From positions 1-36,147 of the forward strand of contig JAQVJY010000014.1 in NCBI GenBank assembly GCA_028694915.1: a stretch of 36,147 nt of DNA, given 5' to 3'. Of the stretch, positions 16,690-25,194 are shown one piece after another. The first letter of the stretch is position 1. Each line of letters starts with the position of its first letter. The position numbers were made by a program, and so were the translations under genes. Origin of the DNA: Paludibacteraceae bacterium. GTDB lineage: Bacteria > Bacteroidota > Bacteroidia > Bacteroidales > Paludibacteraceae. The notes under the pieces are model-generated. The model searched no databases, was not told the DNA's origin, and saw only the letters and a list, made by a program, of their open reading frames with translations.

Positions 16690-19095
16690 TTAAAAAAACA
16701 CCTTAATATATTTATCACCCGACCTCACCAAATAAACTTGACCGTGAGGTAAAGTCATATATTGCGTATTAGTATTAGGTTCAACCACAGTCCACAACTG
16801 ACCTTGTGCATTGTAAATGTAAATCGGTTCTGAAGCTGTTATCACCAAACCGTCAGCGTCACATTCTACACCTTCAATAGCAGATGTAATATCCTTCAAA
16901 GTTTCTACTTCAATTCGATTGGAAAGTTCTGTGACATAATCAGGATAGTCTACATTCGGAGAATTAGTGGCCGATACTTGATAGTAATAACTCGTTAACG
17001 ACGTCAAATCAGAGGCATAATAAAATGTATCGCGTACACAAATAGTTGCCGATCGATAATCAAAATGACGATACGATTGTTGATGTGTTTCATTGATAGG
17101 CTCTAATTGCAAATAATAAGCGGTTGCCCCTTTTACAGATTGCCAACGCGCCACAAACGAATTAGAGGTAACCTCGACAGGATTTAACGCCACTGGAACA
17201 GCCAACTCCGCAGGCGAAGCATAACCAATTAAATTAATATCATTAGTATGCTCATAATTTGTAACATTCACATAATCGGAGTGTCCAAACTCATCAGATG
17301 GCACCATTGGGAAATAACGAATATCAACACGTTGTACGATAGCGGATTTACCGGCTTCTGGGGTAATCATTATTTTTTCGGTACTCCAATCGGTGTCCTT
17401 TGTACGCATCTGGAAATAATCGCCCATTTCAAAACTTAATTCTAAATTATCATCAACAGCCGTACTCGCCACCATTACTGATTGAATTGGCGACGGAGTT
17501 AACTGCTCTGTTTCAAAAATCAGACGAGGCTCACTCACCGCCACATTCGAGATATCATCGTCATCATCTTCTAAAAACTTGAATATAATAACGCTATCTT
17601 GCTCAATAATAGTTGATAATTCATAATCGACACCAATAAAATTATCAAATTCATCAACTCGTTGAACTCCAGGAAATGGATCTCCCGCTAAATCAGTTGT
17701 AGCTTGATCGGCCTCAATAATATCAACGCCCATAGCTGTAGCATAATTATTAACCGCATTATTATTCCAACGTGTAGCGTTATATTTAATGCGCGTAATC
17801 AATAGTCCATGTCCAGGCAGTGCTAAACTATCCCAGCCTATAGGCTGTCTATTTTCCAATAAGTAGAATTGTAACGGATTAGGATTTGTAGGTATTAAAT
17901 TATGTCGAGCACTTGCCACCAAATAAGCTTCATTAGATATAATGAGAGGTTCTATCACAGTGAGTTGACTGCGAGAAAGTTGTTTAGGAGTGAGATAACC
18001 TAGATAAAAACGTTCGTATGCTGAATAACTAGGAGGTGTACGACCGTTGTTATTATAAGGACCGCGATCCATAATATCCCAATTACCAAGCGTGTAATGA
18101 CTAGCACCGTTAGTCGTATACAAATCGGGTAATCCAAGTACATGGCTAAATTCGTGAACAAACGTTCCGATACCACACATCTGAGCCTCCGAATTTCCCC
18201 TTAATTCAGACGTACAGGCATAATTATAAACCTTTACCCCATCTACAGACAATTTAGGAGCCAAATTCCAATGATGTGGCCAAATAGTACTTGTTCCACC
18301 ACCTTCGGCTTCATTATAACCAGCATAAATAACAAACACATTATCCACATTGCCATTGGCATCAGCATCATATGTTTTGAAATCAACGTCTGCATTGGCT
18401 GCTTCGCAAGCATGTTTTATCATGTCTCTTGGTCGGCCGTCGTTACCAGATACATTTGCCCCATAATAAGCATAATCGTAAGGCAGCGTATAAGGGCCCA
18501 CCACATCAAACTGAGGTTGAAATAAGCCAGCCGTACTAGCCTCAAAATAATCAGCTGCAGAACCTGTGGCACCATTATCGGTATAGCCTTTTTGATTCAA
18601 AAGATTGGAAAATTGTTGGGCTGAATTTGGTGTTACAAAGCGTTGAGTTGGAAATTCCACTAAAATGACCAAGGCTTTATAGAAACCCCTCACCCCATTT
18701 GGAGCACGATCCTCAAACAAGCCTTGTCGCACTTTAGCACGCTCAGCACGATACCTAGCGACATCTTGACTATACATCGCATCTGAAGCGACTTGATTGA
18801 GTAAATTCCATTCATCAACAGAACGTTGATCTGGATTATGAGCTTGTACGCCCAAACTGATAAGAGTACCTTTTGTAGAAAGAGTGGCGTATTCATAACC
18901 ACCATTCACTTCTATTAACCAATACCCATCTACGGTGGTAGCATAATTAAAAAATTCATCACCACACAAACGCATCGACAATGCACTTCCATCCGGTTGT
19001 TGATGGAATAAAACATCAGGATAAGCCGTCACAGCCAATAATGAAGATAACGACATCAGTAGGAGAGAGAGTGTTAGGTAAATGATTTTCTTCAT
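16690..19095 (-). CDS. Secreted M6-family metalloprotease, shorter paralogue
   Basis: I choose the ATG at 19095 (801 residues), because it gives a clean signal peptide MKKIIYLTLSLLLMSLSSLL; an ATG at 19152 would add 19 non-signal residues and lies in a palindrome. A propeptide-like segment (HQQPDGSALSMRLCGDEFF) precedes the peptidase domain. The zinc site is HEFSHVLGLPD (H314, E315, H318, D324), the M6/immune-inhibitor-A signature. DADANGNVD is a likely calcium loop. After the catalytic domain come a beta domain, an FN3-like domain and a C-terminal stretch (IYIYNAQGQLWTV to VYLVRSGDKYIKVFF) that resembles a T9SS sorting domain. It should be exported and cell-surface attached or released, hydrolysing protein. 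A TATATTTG -7 box lies at 19208-19215. Its paralogue is directly upstream. Confidence 0.88.
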   Translation of the reverse strand: MKKIIYLTLSLLLMSLSSLLAVTAYPDVLFHQQPDGSALSMRLCGDEFFNYATTVDGYWLIEVNGGYEYATLSTKGTLISLGVQAHNPDQRSVDEWNLLNQVASDAMYSQDVARYRAERAKVRQGLFEDRAPNGVRGFYKALVILVEFPTQRFVTPNSAQQFSNLLNQKGYTDNGATGSAADYFEASTAGLFQPQFDVVGPYTLPYDYAYYGANVSGNDGRPRDMIKHACEAANADVDFKTYDADANGNVDNVFVIYAGYNEAEGGGTSTIWPHHWNLAPKLSVDGVKVYNYACTSELRGNSEAQMCGIGTFVHEFSHVLGLPDLYTTNGASHYTLGNWDIMDRGPYNNNGRTPPSYSAYERFYLGYLTPKQLSRSQLTVIEPLIISNEAYLVASARHNLIPTNPNPLQFYLLENRQPIGWDSLALPGHGLLITRIKYNATRWNNNAVNNYATAMGVDIIEADQATTDLAGDPFPGVQRVDEFDNFIGVDYELSTIIEQDSVIIFKFLEDDDDDISNVAVSEPRLIFETEQLTPSPIQSVMVASTAVDDNLELSFEMGDYFQMRTKDTDWSTEKIMITPEAGKSAIVQRVDIRYFPMVPSDEFGHSDYVNVTNYEHTNDINLIGYASPAELAVPVALNPVEVTSNSFVARWQSVKGATAYYLQLEPINETHQQSYRHFDYRSATICVRDTFYYASDLTSLTSYYYQVSATNSPNVDYPDYVTELSNRIEVETLKDITSAIEGVECDADGLVITASEPIYIYNAQGQLWTVVEPNTNTQYMTLPHGQVYLVRSGDKYIKVFF

Positions 19096-19137
19096 AACTA
19101 CATGTGTTAATGAATAAAATGTTATATAAAACGAAAC

Positions 19138-19159
19138 GAGATTATGACTCATAATCCCG
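19138..19159. promoter_or_regulatory. Near-perfect palindrome in the leader of the shorter metalloprotease gene
   Basis: GATTATGA (19140-19147) and TCATAATC (19149-19156) form a dyad around one C, extended by two further pairs after a mismatch. It lies between the -7 box and the chosen start, so it could be an operator or an mRNA hairpin. No known regulator is assigned. Confidence 0.4.
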
Positions 19160-19207
19160 ACTTCGCACTTATATCATCCTCTTATGTGAATGAACGAACT
19201 TACCCCA

Positions 19208-19215
19208 CAAATATA
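19208..19215 (-). promoter_or_regulatory. -7 promoter element for the shorter M6 metalloprotease
   Basis: The minus strand reads TATATTTG. No TTG box at 20-base spacing is seen. The leader to the ATG at 19095 would be about 105 bases and includes the palindrome at 19138-19159. Confidence 0.4.
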
Positions 19216-19239
19216 TAAAATTATTTTAATATATCCTAA

Positions 19240-22095
19240 TTATGGAAAAATTTGATAAAAAAAGTTAGCAGAAGGATCTGTACGCTTAATATGACCCTTC
19301 AAGCCATACTTAATCACGCAAAAAACATTGGTTGGTAACGTTGGAATATCAATAATGTTACTAGTTGGTTGAATCTCTGCCAATAATTGACCGTTTGCAG
19401 AATAAACATACAAACGATAATCAGGATCAAAATGTTCGACCTCTACCTGATAACCAGTTTGGGAGGAAAAACGAACCGTAAGGGGAGAAATATTCGATTT
19501 TGTTAAGACGTCAACTTCATTGGAATACGCTGTAATATTCTCATAATAATCGGTCTTGTCAGTAGCTTGAACACGGTACTTGTAAGCTGTATTAGGCAAT
19601 AATCCTACTACAGTTTCACTTAAATTAGTGGTATGTTTGTGATGACACACATACGACACATTATATGTAAAATGCACTGTAAAATCATCAAACACAACAT
19701 TCCCTTTATTTTTGTTATACGTCATTCTAAAACGAGAGAATGTATTAGATGCAGGCAATGACATCTCTTTAATACCATTTGGCATATTAGCTGCAATAAC
19801 AAATGTATCAATAGGAATCCATTGCTGACCATCAAACCCATCAACACGCAACTCACTACCAGTAGCGCTCATACTCCTTAACCAGAAACTAATTTTTTCA
19901 ATTGGGAATAAATAACGTTCTGTAACTAACGTGTCTTGATTCGTAACAAAAGTCAATGCTGGTGATGCATAACCATAATACGTGGTATTTTTTGAGGTTA
20001 AATTCGATTTCCAATCAGTAGGGATATTATCAGAAAGAAGTGACTCAAAACCTTCAGATAGTTGATTAGAAGTGCCTGTAAACGAATATACAGATAAATA
20101 ATAACCTGTTGCATCAAACGACGGTTCCCAATTAGCAACAAAAGATGAGCTCGTTGTGTCTGAAGCAACAAGAGCTACCGGAACATGTACCAAAATAGGG
20201 CGACTAGATTGTCCACTTAAAGGGATTTCATACTGCGTATATTGATCACAAGTAATCAACAATGTATCACGATGATACCCATTAAAAGAAGCTAACATAG
20301 GAAGATAGCGAATAGCGATAGTTACATTCAATGTGGAATCAGCTGATGGCGACAATAACAACGAGCTATTAGTCCACTCCGAGGATGAAGTTGCCATAGA
20401 GCGCATAAAAAAGTTTTCTCCATTTTTTAATTCCAATTTTAACGGTTGTACTAAATCTTGACCGAGCACCGGCAAAAGCTGAGAATCTGATGGGGACTCC
20501 TGAACGGTAACAAACAAATTCATAGCAGAAGGAAAATCTTCATAGTGAGGAAAGCCTTCACCACCACCATCATAGCGAAATGAAACAATTCCACCTGATT
20601 CGGAAATGTAAGTTAATGGTTGATTAATATCAATCCCACTACGTAAAGTAGGACGAAAAGACGTTACATTCGCTGTACCAGGAAATGGATCACTCGCTGA
20701 GTTAACAGCATAAGAACCAGCCTCGATAATATCGACACCTAAAGCAGTAGCTGTATTATTAGGTTTATTAGAAGCCCATGTGGATGCATTATAATTTACA
20801 CGCGTCACCAACAAACCATGACCAGGCAAATAAGCATCCCAGCTCGTTTTTTGACGATTTTCAAGCATTATAAACTGTGTTGGGTTAGGTGATGCCCCAT
20901 TTAAATTATGATTACGCGATTCGGTTATAAGATAAGCTTTATTTGTTGACAACAATGATTCCAAAGTGACCAAAGTCGGGTCTTTTAGAATCGTAGGTGT
21001 AAGCCATCCTAAGAAAAAACGTTCATAAGCAGAATACCCAGGTGGTGTTCTACCTGCATTATTATAAGGACCCGCATCCATTACATCCCACGATCCTAAC
21101 GTTGCATGTTCTGCACCATTTGTAGCATAAAAGTCAGGCAAGCCTAATACGTGCCCAAATTCATGTACAAACGTCCCAATTCCACACATATTAGAACCAG
21201 TATAACCCTTTAACTCTGAGGTACAAGCATAATCATAAATTTTTTTTCCGTCTATTACATAAGGAGATGACAGCATCCAACGATGTGGCCAAACGGTTTC
21301 TTCTGAGCCACCTTCGGCTTCATTAAATCCTGCATAATAGACAAAAACATTATCAACAAAACCATCACCATCGGTATCATACTCCGAAAAATCGACACCT
21401 AGTGTATCTGCTTTTTTACAGGCATCAATAATCATTTGGCGTGGATTGGCATCACTTTCATTGATATTTTGTCCATAATAATTAAACGTTTGATCCAAAG
21501 AGACTGGTCCAACCACCACAAAAGCAGGACTAAAGGCACCATTTGAATTATCACTAAAATAATCACGAGCAGAACCTGTACCGCCATTTGCACTATAACC
21601 AATCTGATTTAACAAAGCGGTATAGGCTTGTTGTGGCTCACTAACAGAAAATTTTTTATTGGTAAATTCGACCAAAATAACTAAACTTTTAGGACTTCCT
21701 GATAGAGGATATGACTTTTGTACACCCATGGAACGTTTTCTATTAGGTGCAACAACATCGGATGATCGGGTTGCTAAAGACGTAGCAGTTTTTAAAAATC
21801 GTTTTTCTTTAGCTGTACGATGATTCGCATTTTTGGCTATCACTCCACGCGTACGAACGCCCCCCCAAAGATCCATCTCGGCATATTCATAAACGCCTAA
21901 AGTATTTTGCGTGACCAGATAACCATCTTCAGTGGTAGTATAATTAAACGACTCATCTCCATGACGTAAAATAGATAAGCTGGTTCCATCTGGCTGGTTA
22001 ATAACCATAACACCTTTAAACGCTGGCACAGCGAAAAGACTTGAAAAAGACAATAACAGTAGTAAATATGTTAATTTTATTCTTTTCATAACCAT
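19240..22095 (-). CDS. Secreted M6-family metalloprotease, longer paralogue with an inserted jelly-roll domain
   Basis: This 951-residue protein begins with a signal peptide (MKRIKLTYLLLLLSFSSLFA after an optional MV; ATGs at 22095 and 22089). The order is propeptide-like INQPDGTSLSILRHGDESF, M6 catalytic domain with HEFGHVLGLPD (H311, E312, H315), a DTDGDGFVD calcium-type loop, a beta domain, then an FN3-like domain. The FN3 is split: FVANWEPSFDATGYYLSVYSF is followed by about 150 residues resembling a choice-of-anchor/MAM-like jelly roll (GFESLLSDNIPTDW, VVFDDFTVHF), after which FN3 resumes (GLLPNTAYKYRVQATD). The end (YRLYVYSANGQLLAEIQP onward) looks like a variant T9SS sorting domain. It has its own full promoter and lies downstream of the SusC/D operon terminator. 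Confidence 0.88.
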   Translation of the reverse strand: MVMKRIKLTYLLLLLSFSSLFAVPAFKGVMVINQPDGTSLSILRHGDESFNYTTTEDGYLVTQNTLGVYEYAEMDLWGGVRTRGVIAKNANHRTAKEKRFLKTATSLATRSSDVVAPNRKRSMGVQKSYPLSGSPKSLVILVEFTNKKFSVSEPQQAYTALLNQIGYSANGGTGSARDYFSDNSNGAFSPAFVVVGPVSLDQTFNYYGQNINESDANPRQMIIDACKKADTLGVDFSEYDTDGDGFVDNVFVYYAGFNEAEGGSEETVWPHRWMLSSPYVIDGKKIYDYACTSELKGYTGSNMCGIGTFVHEFGHVLGLPDFYATNGAEHATLGSWDVMDAGPYNNAGRTPPGYSAYERFFLGWLTPTILKDPTLVTLESLLSTNKAYLITESRNHNLNGASPNPTQFIMLENRQKTSWDAYLPGHGLLVTRVNYNASTWASNKPNNTATALGVDIIEAGSYAVNSASDPFPGTANVTSFRPTLRSGIDINQPLTYISESGGIVSFRYDGGGEGFPHYEDFPSAMNLFVTVQESPSDSQLLPVLGQDLVQPLKLELKNGENFFMRSMATSSSEWTNSSLLLSPSADSTLNVTIAIRYLPMLASFNGYHRDTLLITCDQYTQYEIPLSGQSSRPILVHVPVALVASDTTSSSFVANWEPSFDATGYYLSVYSFTGTSNQLSEGFESLLSDNIPTDWKSNLTSKNTTYYGYASPALTFVTNQDTLVTERYLFPIEKISFWLRSMSATGSELRVDGFDGQQWIPIDTFVIAANMPNGIKEMSLPASNTFSRFRMTYNKNKGNVVFDDFTVHFTYNVSYVCHHKHTTNLSETVVGLLPNTAYKYRVQATDKTDYYENITAYSNEVDVLTKSNISPLTVRFSSQTGYQVEVEHFDPDYRLYVYSANGQLLAEIQPTSNIIDIPTLPTNVFCVIKYGLKGHIKRTDPSANFFYQIFP

Positions 22096-22122
22096 ATTAA
22101 TTCAATTTAAAACTTTAAACCA

Positions 22123-22153
22123 CAAAGATAGTCATTTTAAAAAGATTTGGCAA
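22123..22153 (-). promoter_or_regulatory. Promoter of the longer M6 metalloprotease
   Basis: On the minus strand a TTG (22153-22151) is followed after exactly 20 bases by TATCTTTG (22130-22123). The start codon lies only about 20-30 bases downstream of the predicted transcription start. Confidence 0.7.
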
Positions 22154-22185
22154 CCCCTTTAAGTCTTTTTATAGATTAAACAAAA

Positions 22186-22215
22186 AAAGAGGACTGTCGT
22201 TTGACAGTCCTCTTT
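22186..22215 (-). terminator. Terminator of the susCD operon
   Basis: A 13-bp stem (22186-22198 with 22203-22215) with a 4-base loop and a GAGGACTGTC core. On the minus strand it is followed by seven T residues. It lies 22 bases after the stop of the T9SS cargo gene. Confidence 0.92.
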
Positions 22216-22237
22216 AATAAATCAAGTTCTAGAATAC

Positions 22238-24163
22238 TTATTCTTTTACAAATTTAGCGGTATGAACACCTGCTGCATCTCTTACAGTCATGATATAAAG
22301 ACCAGCTGATAATCCACTGATAGAAACACCATTTTTACCTGTATTAGCGCTATAAGCAACTACTTGTTTACCTGTAATGTCAGCAATTGTAATTGTTGAA
22401 TTATCTACCAAGTTGTTAATATAAAGCATGTCCTTTGCAGGATTTGGGTAAACTACCAAATTATTATCTGCGGTTACATGTTTAATAGCGATTGGCTCTT
22501 CAACTGTACCTGCTAAATAGCCAAAGGTAACAGCAGAATTAATTGCCAAACTTACTAAATCAGCATAACCAGTAACGCCATAAGTATTTGAATAATAAGG
22601 TTCTGTGTAATCTTCAGCATAATTCATCCAACCATCAGCATCATTGAAACTCAAATACGCGGTATAAGGACTAAATGCATTATACACTTGACCACGACGA
22701 ATAGATAATAGATCTACATAGTTATTATCAACTGTTGCTGTCAACGTATCGACTTGTGGTAAATCAATAACTACAAAATATTTACCTTTTACGCCTATTG
22801 GTTGATCAAAAGTAACAGCCGTAGGCACTAAATTAGGAGATTGAATATAGGCATTATTACCAAGTACGGAAGCAAAAGTTGCTTCGTAACGACCAAATTC
22901 CCAATCATTTCTTGGACGACCATTTTCGTCAGCACCCAATATACGAATCACACAAATAGAATCTGCATAGTTTTCCAAATAAGCTTCATAGAATGTGAAT
23001 GATACACCTGTCAAAGCAGCATAACCATCTTTTCCTAATACTTCAAAACTTTCAGCGTACGACATTGGAGAATTAGTACTCAAACCAAACATACCTATAG
23101 AATTATAAGATTCTGAAGGAGCTAAGTTGGTTAATGTATCGGTAGAGTTAGCTACAGGTGAAACAACTCCTTCTGATGGTAATACAGCAGTAGTGTCACC
23201 TTCGGCGTTTGATGCTTTTAATGACAAAACAATTGATGAATTAGCAGGAAGTGTAAGTGACATAGCATACGTAGTATCAACAGGAAGACCAGCATCATCT
23301 AACAATGCAATTTCAGCTCCAGTCACAGTCCATTTATAATCAGTTGTGAAATTACAATCAGCACTAACATTAACCAATGCAGAATCTGATGAAACATACA
23401 CTTTAGGAGATTCTGTATTGGTACTCCAAGCGGCATTCCATGCAGCAGCTGTAAACCCGTTAATCATTGGTTTTGGATTTTGAGGTTCGGTAGTAGAAAC
23501 CATGAAATAATCCATAGCAGCATACCAAGAATCAGCAGCACCCTTGTGATTAAAAGCAAAATAATAAGAACCTGTAGCAGGCACTGTAAATGAAGCTTTA
23601 ACCAAAGTCCATTCAGCCATACCTACGGCGTTAGCACCTGTTTTGTCAATAACAACAGTAGTATGAGTCGTATCAGCTGTAGCACCCATGGTAATTTTCA
23701 AGTCTTGAACACCATAAGAATCAGGAGCCATAACAAAAGCAGACGCCCAATAAGTTACACCTTGTGTTAACTCTACAGCAACATTAGAAATTGCCCAAGC
23801 ATTAACAGGTGCTGCAGGATCGTAATCAGAAACAAGATACATCTCACCCATTGCAGCAGAAATATCACCAGTAGAAGTCTCAACACTAGACCCAACATAA
23901 AGACCGTAATAATTTTCACTGGCGCCAAAAGATTGGAGAAGAGTCCAAGTATTATCCTTGTCTTCAAAATCTTCTACATATACAGCAGAAGCAGGAATTT
24001 TAGCTGGTGCTACAGCACTTTTTGCCAAGCCAGGAACGGTAGTTTCGACTGACACTTTTTCAGAACCAGATAAAGCTTTAAACGCTTTTTTCTGAGGAAC
24101 AATCGCCGATACCGCAATTGAGGTGGCGAGCAAAATAATCAACGAGTAAATTTTCGTTTTCAT
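22238..24163 (-). CDS. Secreted choice-of-anchor-type protein with T9SS type A sorting domain
   Basis: This 641-residue protein has a signal peptide (MKTKIYSLIILLATSIAVSA). An N-terminal jelly-roll-like domain follows (VYVEDFEDKDNTWTL to AAMDYFMVSTTEP), similar to choice-of-anchor J domains. A threonine/serine-rich middle part comes next, and the last 70 or so residues are a classical T9SS type A sorting domain: VVYPNPAKDMLYI, ITIADITGKQVV, LSAGLYIMTVRD and KFVKE. It should be secreted by the type IX system and anchored to the cell surface. It is the fourth gene of the susC operon (26-base gap), so it probably binds or processes the same substrate. No catalytic motif is seen; a binding role is inferred. 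Confidence 0.88.
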   Translation of the reverse strand: MKTKIYSLIILLATSIAVSAIVPQKKAFKALSGSEKVSVETTVPGLAKSAVAPAKIPASAVYVEDFEDKDNTWTLLQSFGASENYYGLYVGSSVETSTGDISAAMGEMYLVSDYDPAAPVNAWAISNVAVELTQGVTYWASAFVMAPDSYGVQDLKITMGATADTTHTTVVIDKTGANAVGMAEWTLVKASFTVPATGSYYFAFNHKGAADSWYAAMDYFMVSTTEPQNPKPMINGFTAAAWNAAWSTNTESPKVYVSSDSALVNVSADCNFTTDYKWTVTGAEIALLDDAGLPVDTTYAMSLTLPANSSIVLSLKASNAEGDTTAVLPSEGVVSPVANSTDTLTNLAPSESYNSIGMFGLSTNSPMSYAESFEVLGKDGYAALTGVSFTFYEAYLENYADSICVIRILGADENGRPRNDWEFGRYEATFASVLGNNAYIQSPNLVPTAVTFDQPIGVKGKYFVVIDLPQVDTLTATVDNNYVDLLSIRRGQVYNAFSPYTAYLSFNDADGWMNYAEDYTEPYYSNTYGVTGYADLVSLAINSAVTFGYLAGTVEEPIAIKHVTADNNLVVYPNPAKDMLYINNLVDNSTITIADITGKQVVAYSANTGKNGVSISGLSAGLYIMTVRDAAGVHTAKFVKE

Positions 24164-24189
24164 AATCTGTTTTTTTTAGAATTAAACAA

Positions 24190-25164
24190 TTAATATAATT
24201 TCAATTTTTCTATAAAGAGACCTTGTTTCGTATTTTGATGATGACGTACAGCAATCCACACTTTTGAATGATTATATTCTTGAGGAATAGCTATTGAACG
24301 TTCTACAAAGCGTAATGAATCAGGGACAGTTGTAACACCTACTGGATAAGAAAATGTCAAAGAATCCAACACTGCTGCTTGATCACAATTCGTTAATGTG
24401 ATGGAATCTTTAGAAATAAGAATAGAATACTTATCACTACAAAAAGCAGCAGTTGTACCAGTTGGATAGACCATAAAATCCAATTTCATATCTATACCGA
24501 TAGTCTTTCCTGGTAAAACGAACAGATTATCTGGCGTATAAATATTGGGACCTTGTTTTGCATAAGAGATATAACCTTTATGAGTTAACTTAAATATAGA
24601 GAACTCAAAATTACGTCCATCTCCATCTTTGTCCACTTGATAAAAGTTTTTACTTTCCCAAACAGATTGATCCATAGCACCATTCACATCAAGGATAGAA
24701 GCATAAGTTGCACCCGTTCTAAACAAAGACGGGTCTCCGTATGTAACACCGTTATAATTAACAGCATAAGTAGCGTAAGCGTAATCCGTATTCGGGGATA
24801 AACCCTTAAAAATAGAGTCAAAATCATTCGTTAAAACAGACGCTTTCATCGAAATCATATTTCTGCTAGGAATTAATCCTTGCAAAACTGCTTTCTCAAA
24901 GCTACCATCAGCTTTATTTAATATAGAATCTGGGCAATATACAAAACCAAAATCAACTAGGTTAGCATATTCAGATACCTCGCCAGCAAAGCGTGCTTTA
25001 GTCATATATACATCAGCATCCAACGTAACAACACCCTTTGGGGCTTTGTTAGTATCTACTGGATAATCGTAGTCGCTTTTTATTGGTGACTCTTCACAAG
25101 CTGTGAAAGTAACAATTAAGGCGGCATAAACGATTGGCAATAATAGCCTAAAAGTTCTTTTCAT
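24190..25164 (-). CDS. Surface lipoprotein in the SusE/SusF position of the susCD operon
   Basis: This 324-residue protein has a lipoprotein signal with lipobox FTAC (cysteine 23) followed by EE. An FN3-like stretch covers roughly residues 40-150 (ARFAGEVSEYANLVDFGFVY, GLSPNTDYAYATYAVNYNG), typical of Bacteroidota surface lipoproteins. The C-terminal half is beta-rich with QVDKDGDGRNFEF and a concluding jelly-roll-like KVWIAVRHHQNT segment. By position, directly after SusD (30-base gap), it corresponds to the SusE/F-type or RagB-accessory binding lipoproteins that sit on the outer membrane and hand substrate to SusCD. The ligand cannot be predicted. Confidence 0.82.
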   Translation of the reverse strand: MKRTFRLLLPIVYAALIVTFTACEESPIKSDYDYPVDTNKAPKGVVTLDADVYMTKARFAGEVSEYANLVDFGFVYCPDSILNKADGSFEKAVLQGLIPSRNMISMKASVLTNDFDSIFKGLSPNTDYAYATYAVNYNGVTYGDPSLFRTGATYASILDVNGAMDQSVWESKNFYQVDKDGDGRNFEFSIFKLTHKGYISYAKQGPNIYTPDNLFVLPGKTIGIDMKLDFMVYPTGTTAAFCSDKYSILISKDSITLTNCDQAAVLDSLTFSYPVGVTTVPDSLRFVERSIAIPQEYNHSKVWIAVRHHQNTKQGLFIEKLKLY

Positions 25165-25194
25165 CTTATTTGTGTTTTTATATTAATTAATTAA

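Noticed and set aside
16672..16690. Hairpin AATTACT/AGTAATT between the convergent deacetylase and protease stops, as a terminator
   Set aside because: The stem is 7 bp of mostly A-T pairs and no T run follows on either strand.
19096..19152. Longer N-terminus for the shorter M6 protease
   Set aside because: The extra 19 residues would precede a complete signal peptide, and the upstream ATG lies inside a palindrome.
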